A stretch of 64,000 nt of DNA, taken from assembly GCA_964187655.1 (NCBI GenBank), contig CAXLMP010000103.1:1-64000 (forward strand), given 5' to 3'. Made by a program: the position numbers and the translations under genes. The notes beneath the pieces were generated by a model that was given only the letters and a program-made list of their open reading frames with translations, had not been told where the DNA came from and did no database searches. The stretch is from Lentimonas sp002292345 (GTDB taxonomy: Bacteria; Verrucomicrobiota; Verrucomicrobiia; Opitutales; Coraliomargaritaceae). Positions 62,142 through 64,000 of this stretch are shown here, one piece after another (position 1 is the first letter of the stretch; every line of letters starts with the position of its first letter).

Positions 62142-63590
62142 ATGCCGCCTGAACAAAAGAATTCTCCTCGCAGCGGCAACCAAAGCGGCCGTAAGTTTGG
62201 TGATACTCGTAAGCCGGATGACGCGCGGAATGAGATACGCGTGCAACCGCATAATGTTGAGGCCGAAGAAGGCCTGCTGGCTGCCTGCTTGATTGACGGC
62301 GGGCGCGAAATTTTGACCGAGTGTATTGAAGCGAAGCTGACACCGGACTATTTTTTTAAGACCTCTCACCAAGAGCTCTTTCGAGCGCTTCTTTCTTTGT
62401 ATGAGACAGGTGACCCGATTGATGAGATTCTTCTCTTGGATTATCTTCGTAAGAACGGCATGGAAGAAGAGGTCGGCGGTATTGCCGCGATTTATGCGAT
62501 TCAAAATCGAATCGAAACCCCAGCCCACGCACGCTTCTTTACACGAATTGTTCACGAGAAGTATCTGTTGCGTCGCTTGATCCGCACCTCTCGCGAGACG
62601 ATTGAGGCTTGTTATGAGCAGCAGGAAGACATGTCGACCTTCATCGAAAAGATCGAGCAGGACATTTTCGATATCAGTAGTGGTCGCGTTACAGAAGGTG
62701 CGACGCCGATTCGTGAGGCAGTAGATGGAGCAGTTTCTAATATTCAAGGGCTATTGAGCGGTAAGGCTGATATTAGCGGGGTGCTATCTGGCTTTCGCGA
62801 CTTGGATGGTATGACGTATGGTTTCCACCCTGGGCAAATGATTGTGTTGGCGGCTCGCCCTTCGGTGGGTAAGACCTCTTTGGCGATGAATTTCGCTGAG
62901 AACGCAATGTTGCCCGCGGAAGGTCGTAAGCCCTCAGGGGTACTGGTCTTTAGCCTGGAGATGACCTCTGAAGATTTGGCGATGCGGTTGATTTGCTGTC
63001 GCTCACGCGTCGATATGAAGCGTATTCGCGATCGTGTCGCCTCAAAGGGAGACATGGAGGACATAGTTACCACGGCGAAAGAACTGAAGAGCTCACCATT
63101 GTGGATCGATGATAATGCTAGCTCAACTATTTTAGATATCCGTGCGAAAGCGCGCCGGCTCCACACGAAGAGCCCTCTAGGCTTAGTCGTCGTCGACTAC
63201 TTACAGTTAATTCGAGGTTCCGATCCGCGCATGCCGCGTGAACAACAGATCGCGGACATTTCTCGTGGCATGAAGGGGATGGCGAAAGAGTTGGGTATTC
63301 CAGTTGTGGTACTCAGTCAGCTGAACCGTGAATCTGAGAAGGAAAACCGTGATCCACGCATCTCTGACCTGCGTGAATCTGGATCGATCGAGCAGGATGC
63401 CGACGTGGTCTTGCTATTGAATCGACCGAAGAGGCGAGATGACGATGACGAGGGTGTGCAGGATGGCGGCTTGCCCTCTGCTGAGGAACACATTAAATTA
63501 GTCATTGCGAAGCAACGTAATGGTCCGATAGGAGAAATTGATTTAACATTCGTTCGTCGCTACACTCGCTACGAAAATTTTCATCGCTAG
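62142..63590 (+). CDS. dnaB: Replicative DNA helicase DnaB
   Basis: A 482-residue hexameric helicase. The N-terminal domain (about 30-170) contains RVQPHNVEAEEGLLAACLI and helices for the primase contact; the RecA-like motor (about 200-482) has ARPSVGKTSLAMNFAENA (Walker A), LVFSLEMTSEDLAMR, GLVVVDYLQLIRG (Walker B) and QLNRESEKENRDPRISDLRESGSIEQDADVV. The DDDDEGVQDGG insert near the end is acidic but short. It follows rplI after 37 bases, a very common bacterial order. Confidence 0.96.
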   Translation: MPPEQKNSPRSGNQSGRKFGDTRKPDDARNEIRVQPHNVEAEEGLLAACLIDGGREILTECIEAKLTPDYFFKTSHQELFRALLSLYETGDPIDEILLLDYLRKNGMEEEVGGIAAIYAIQNRIETPAHARFFTRIVHEKYLLRRLIRTSRETIEACYEQQEDMSTFIEKIEQDIFDISSGRVTEGATPIREAVDGAVSNIQGLLSGKADISGVLSGFRDLDGMTYGFHPGQMIVLAARPSVGKTSLAMNFAENAMLPAEGRKPSGVLVFSLEMTSEDLAMRLICCRSRVDMKRIRDRVASKGDMEDIVTTAKELKSSPLWIDDNASSTILDIRAKARRLHTKSPLGLVVVDYLQLIRGSDPRMPREQQIADISRGMKGMAKELGIPVVVLSQLNRESEKENRDPRISDLRESGSIEQDADVVLLLNRPKRRDDDDEGVQDGGLPSAEEHIKLVIAKQRNGPIGEIDLTFVRRYTRYENFHR

Positions 63591-63620
63591 TTCTTCAATC
63601 ATATTTTTAGATACCTACAA

Positions 63621-64000
63621 ATGCTATTTATTAAGACCTTTTTTTGTGCTGTTATTTACTTCACCGCCTTTTTTAGTTTTACAGCTTTGTCTGCCCAAGA
63701 GTATCCGAAGGTAAATGAAGTGCGAGTTGAGTTCGATGGCTTTAAGTCTGTAAGTGAAGAGTTCGTTTTCAGCAATGTGCAGCTGCGCACAGGCATGAAT
63801 TATAACACTGCGTTGGTTGATCAATCGATTCGCACGCTGTACGGAACAGGCCATTTTGAGTTCGTCGAAGTGAAAGTTGAGAATTCGGATGATGGTTCTG
63901 TGAATGTAATCTTCGAGGTGATCCCTAAGTATACGATCGAGCGAATTACTTATTCCGGGAATCAGAAATATAAAGGAGGTCGCTTGTCCTCGAAGGGAGA
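63621..64000 (+). CDS. bamA: Outer-membrane assembly factor BamA/Omp85 (N-terminal part, cut by the window end)
   Basis: The first 126 codons are present. A signal peptide (MLFIKTFFCAVIYFTAFFS to about residue 25, cleavage near LSAQ) is followed by a POTRA-type repeat: VNEVRVEFDGFKSVSEEFVFSNVQLRTG, SIRTLYGTGHFEFVEVKVE, and VNVIFEVIPKYTIERITYSG opening the second repeat. It would insert beta-barrel proteins in the outer membrane. The barrel lies beyond the right edge, so a TamA or other Omp85 member cannot be ruled out. It starts 30 bases after dnaB. Confidence 0.8.
   Translation, partial: MLFIKTFFCAVIYFTAFFSFTALSAQEYPKVNEVRVEFDGFKSVSEEFVFSNVQLRTGMNYNTALVDQSIRTLYGTGHFEFVEVKVENSDDGSVNVIFEVIPKYTIERITYSGNQKYKGGRLSSKG

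Overview
The window is a dense, mostly housekeeping stretch of a bacterial chromosome. The gene set suggests a marine-type Verrucomicrobiota of the Opitutae/Puniceicoccales kind (Coraliomargarita or Lentimonas relatives). The basis is the mix of genes: an OleC/OleD pair, a PEP-CTERM protein, a carboxynorspermidine decarboxylase, a system II cytochrome c maturation operon, a short-form EF-Ts, and an ExbB-like/vWA operon. This placement is inference from content, not from a search. I see no phage, insertion sequence with a transposase, rRNA or CRISPR array.

Layout. 1-3.2 kb: the end of a YebC-type regulator, a small lipoprotein, then oleC-oleD (beta-lactone/olefin hydrocarbon synthesis). 3.2-6.2 kb: two tandem, near-identical membrane hybrid kinases whose ATP-binding domain looks degenerate. 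6.2-11.7 kb: divergent RNA methyltransferases (SpoU and TrmA/RlmD types), rpsU, a TIM-barrel sugar isomerase, and rpsB-tsf. 11.8-14.9 kb: inositol monophosphatase-like protein, mannose-1-phosphate guanylyltransferase, yqgF/ruvX, and tRNA-Gly(UCC). 14.9-17.9 kb: an operon of a MotA/ExbB-like channel protein and two vWA proteins that each carry an aspartate-bearing, ExbD/MotB-like transmembrane helix. 18-24 kb: a glycine-zipper lipoprotein, an unknown membrane protein, and the lipoprotein-resB-ccsA operon, which is interrupted by a GxxExxY gene between imperfect 30-bp inverted repeats. 24-35 kb: ychF, two REC-kinase proteins, a glycolate-oxidase-type FAD enzyme, M20 dipeptidase, thrC, an Rrf2 regulator, and htrA-lapA. 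35-42 kb: ribH-nusB-ftsY, aroB-cupin, tgt, DUF502-recO, and a HAD phosphatase. 42-48 kb: a PEP-CTERM protein and the perR-sufC-sufB-sufD-sufT iron-sulfur operon, with a near-perfect Per box upstream of perR. 48-59 kb: rsmE-dtd-mpg, glmS, glgC, a universal stress protein, lgt, a LysM protein, parB, a cyclic-nucleotide-domain kinase preceded by an overlapping 45-residue membrane peptide, and nspC. 59-64 kb: rplY-pth-rpsF-ssb-rplI-dnaB and the start of bamA.

The most interesting parts are: the ExbB-like/dual-vWA operon, which reads as a possible ion-driven stator with vWA effector domains; the duplicated pseudo-kinase pair, with a gene-conversion tract and a lost ATG; the self-contained PerR-SUF regulon; the GxxExxY gene packaged between inverted repeats; and the hidden 45-residue membrane protein. 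Several intergenic inverted repeats look like dispersed repeat families. All start-site changes relative to the longest open frame are noted in the entries.
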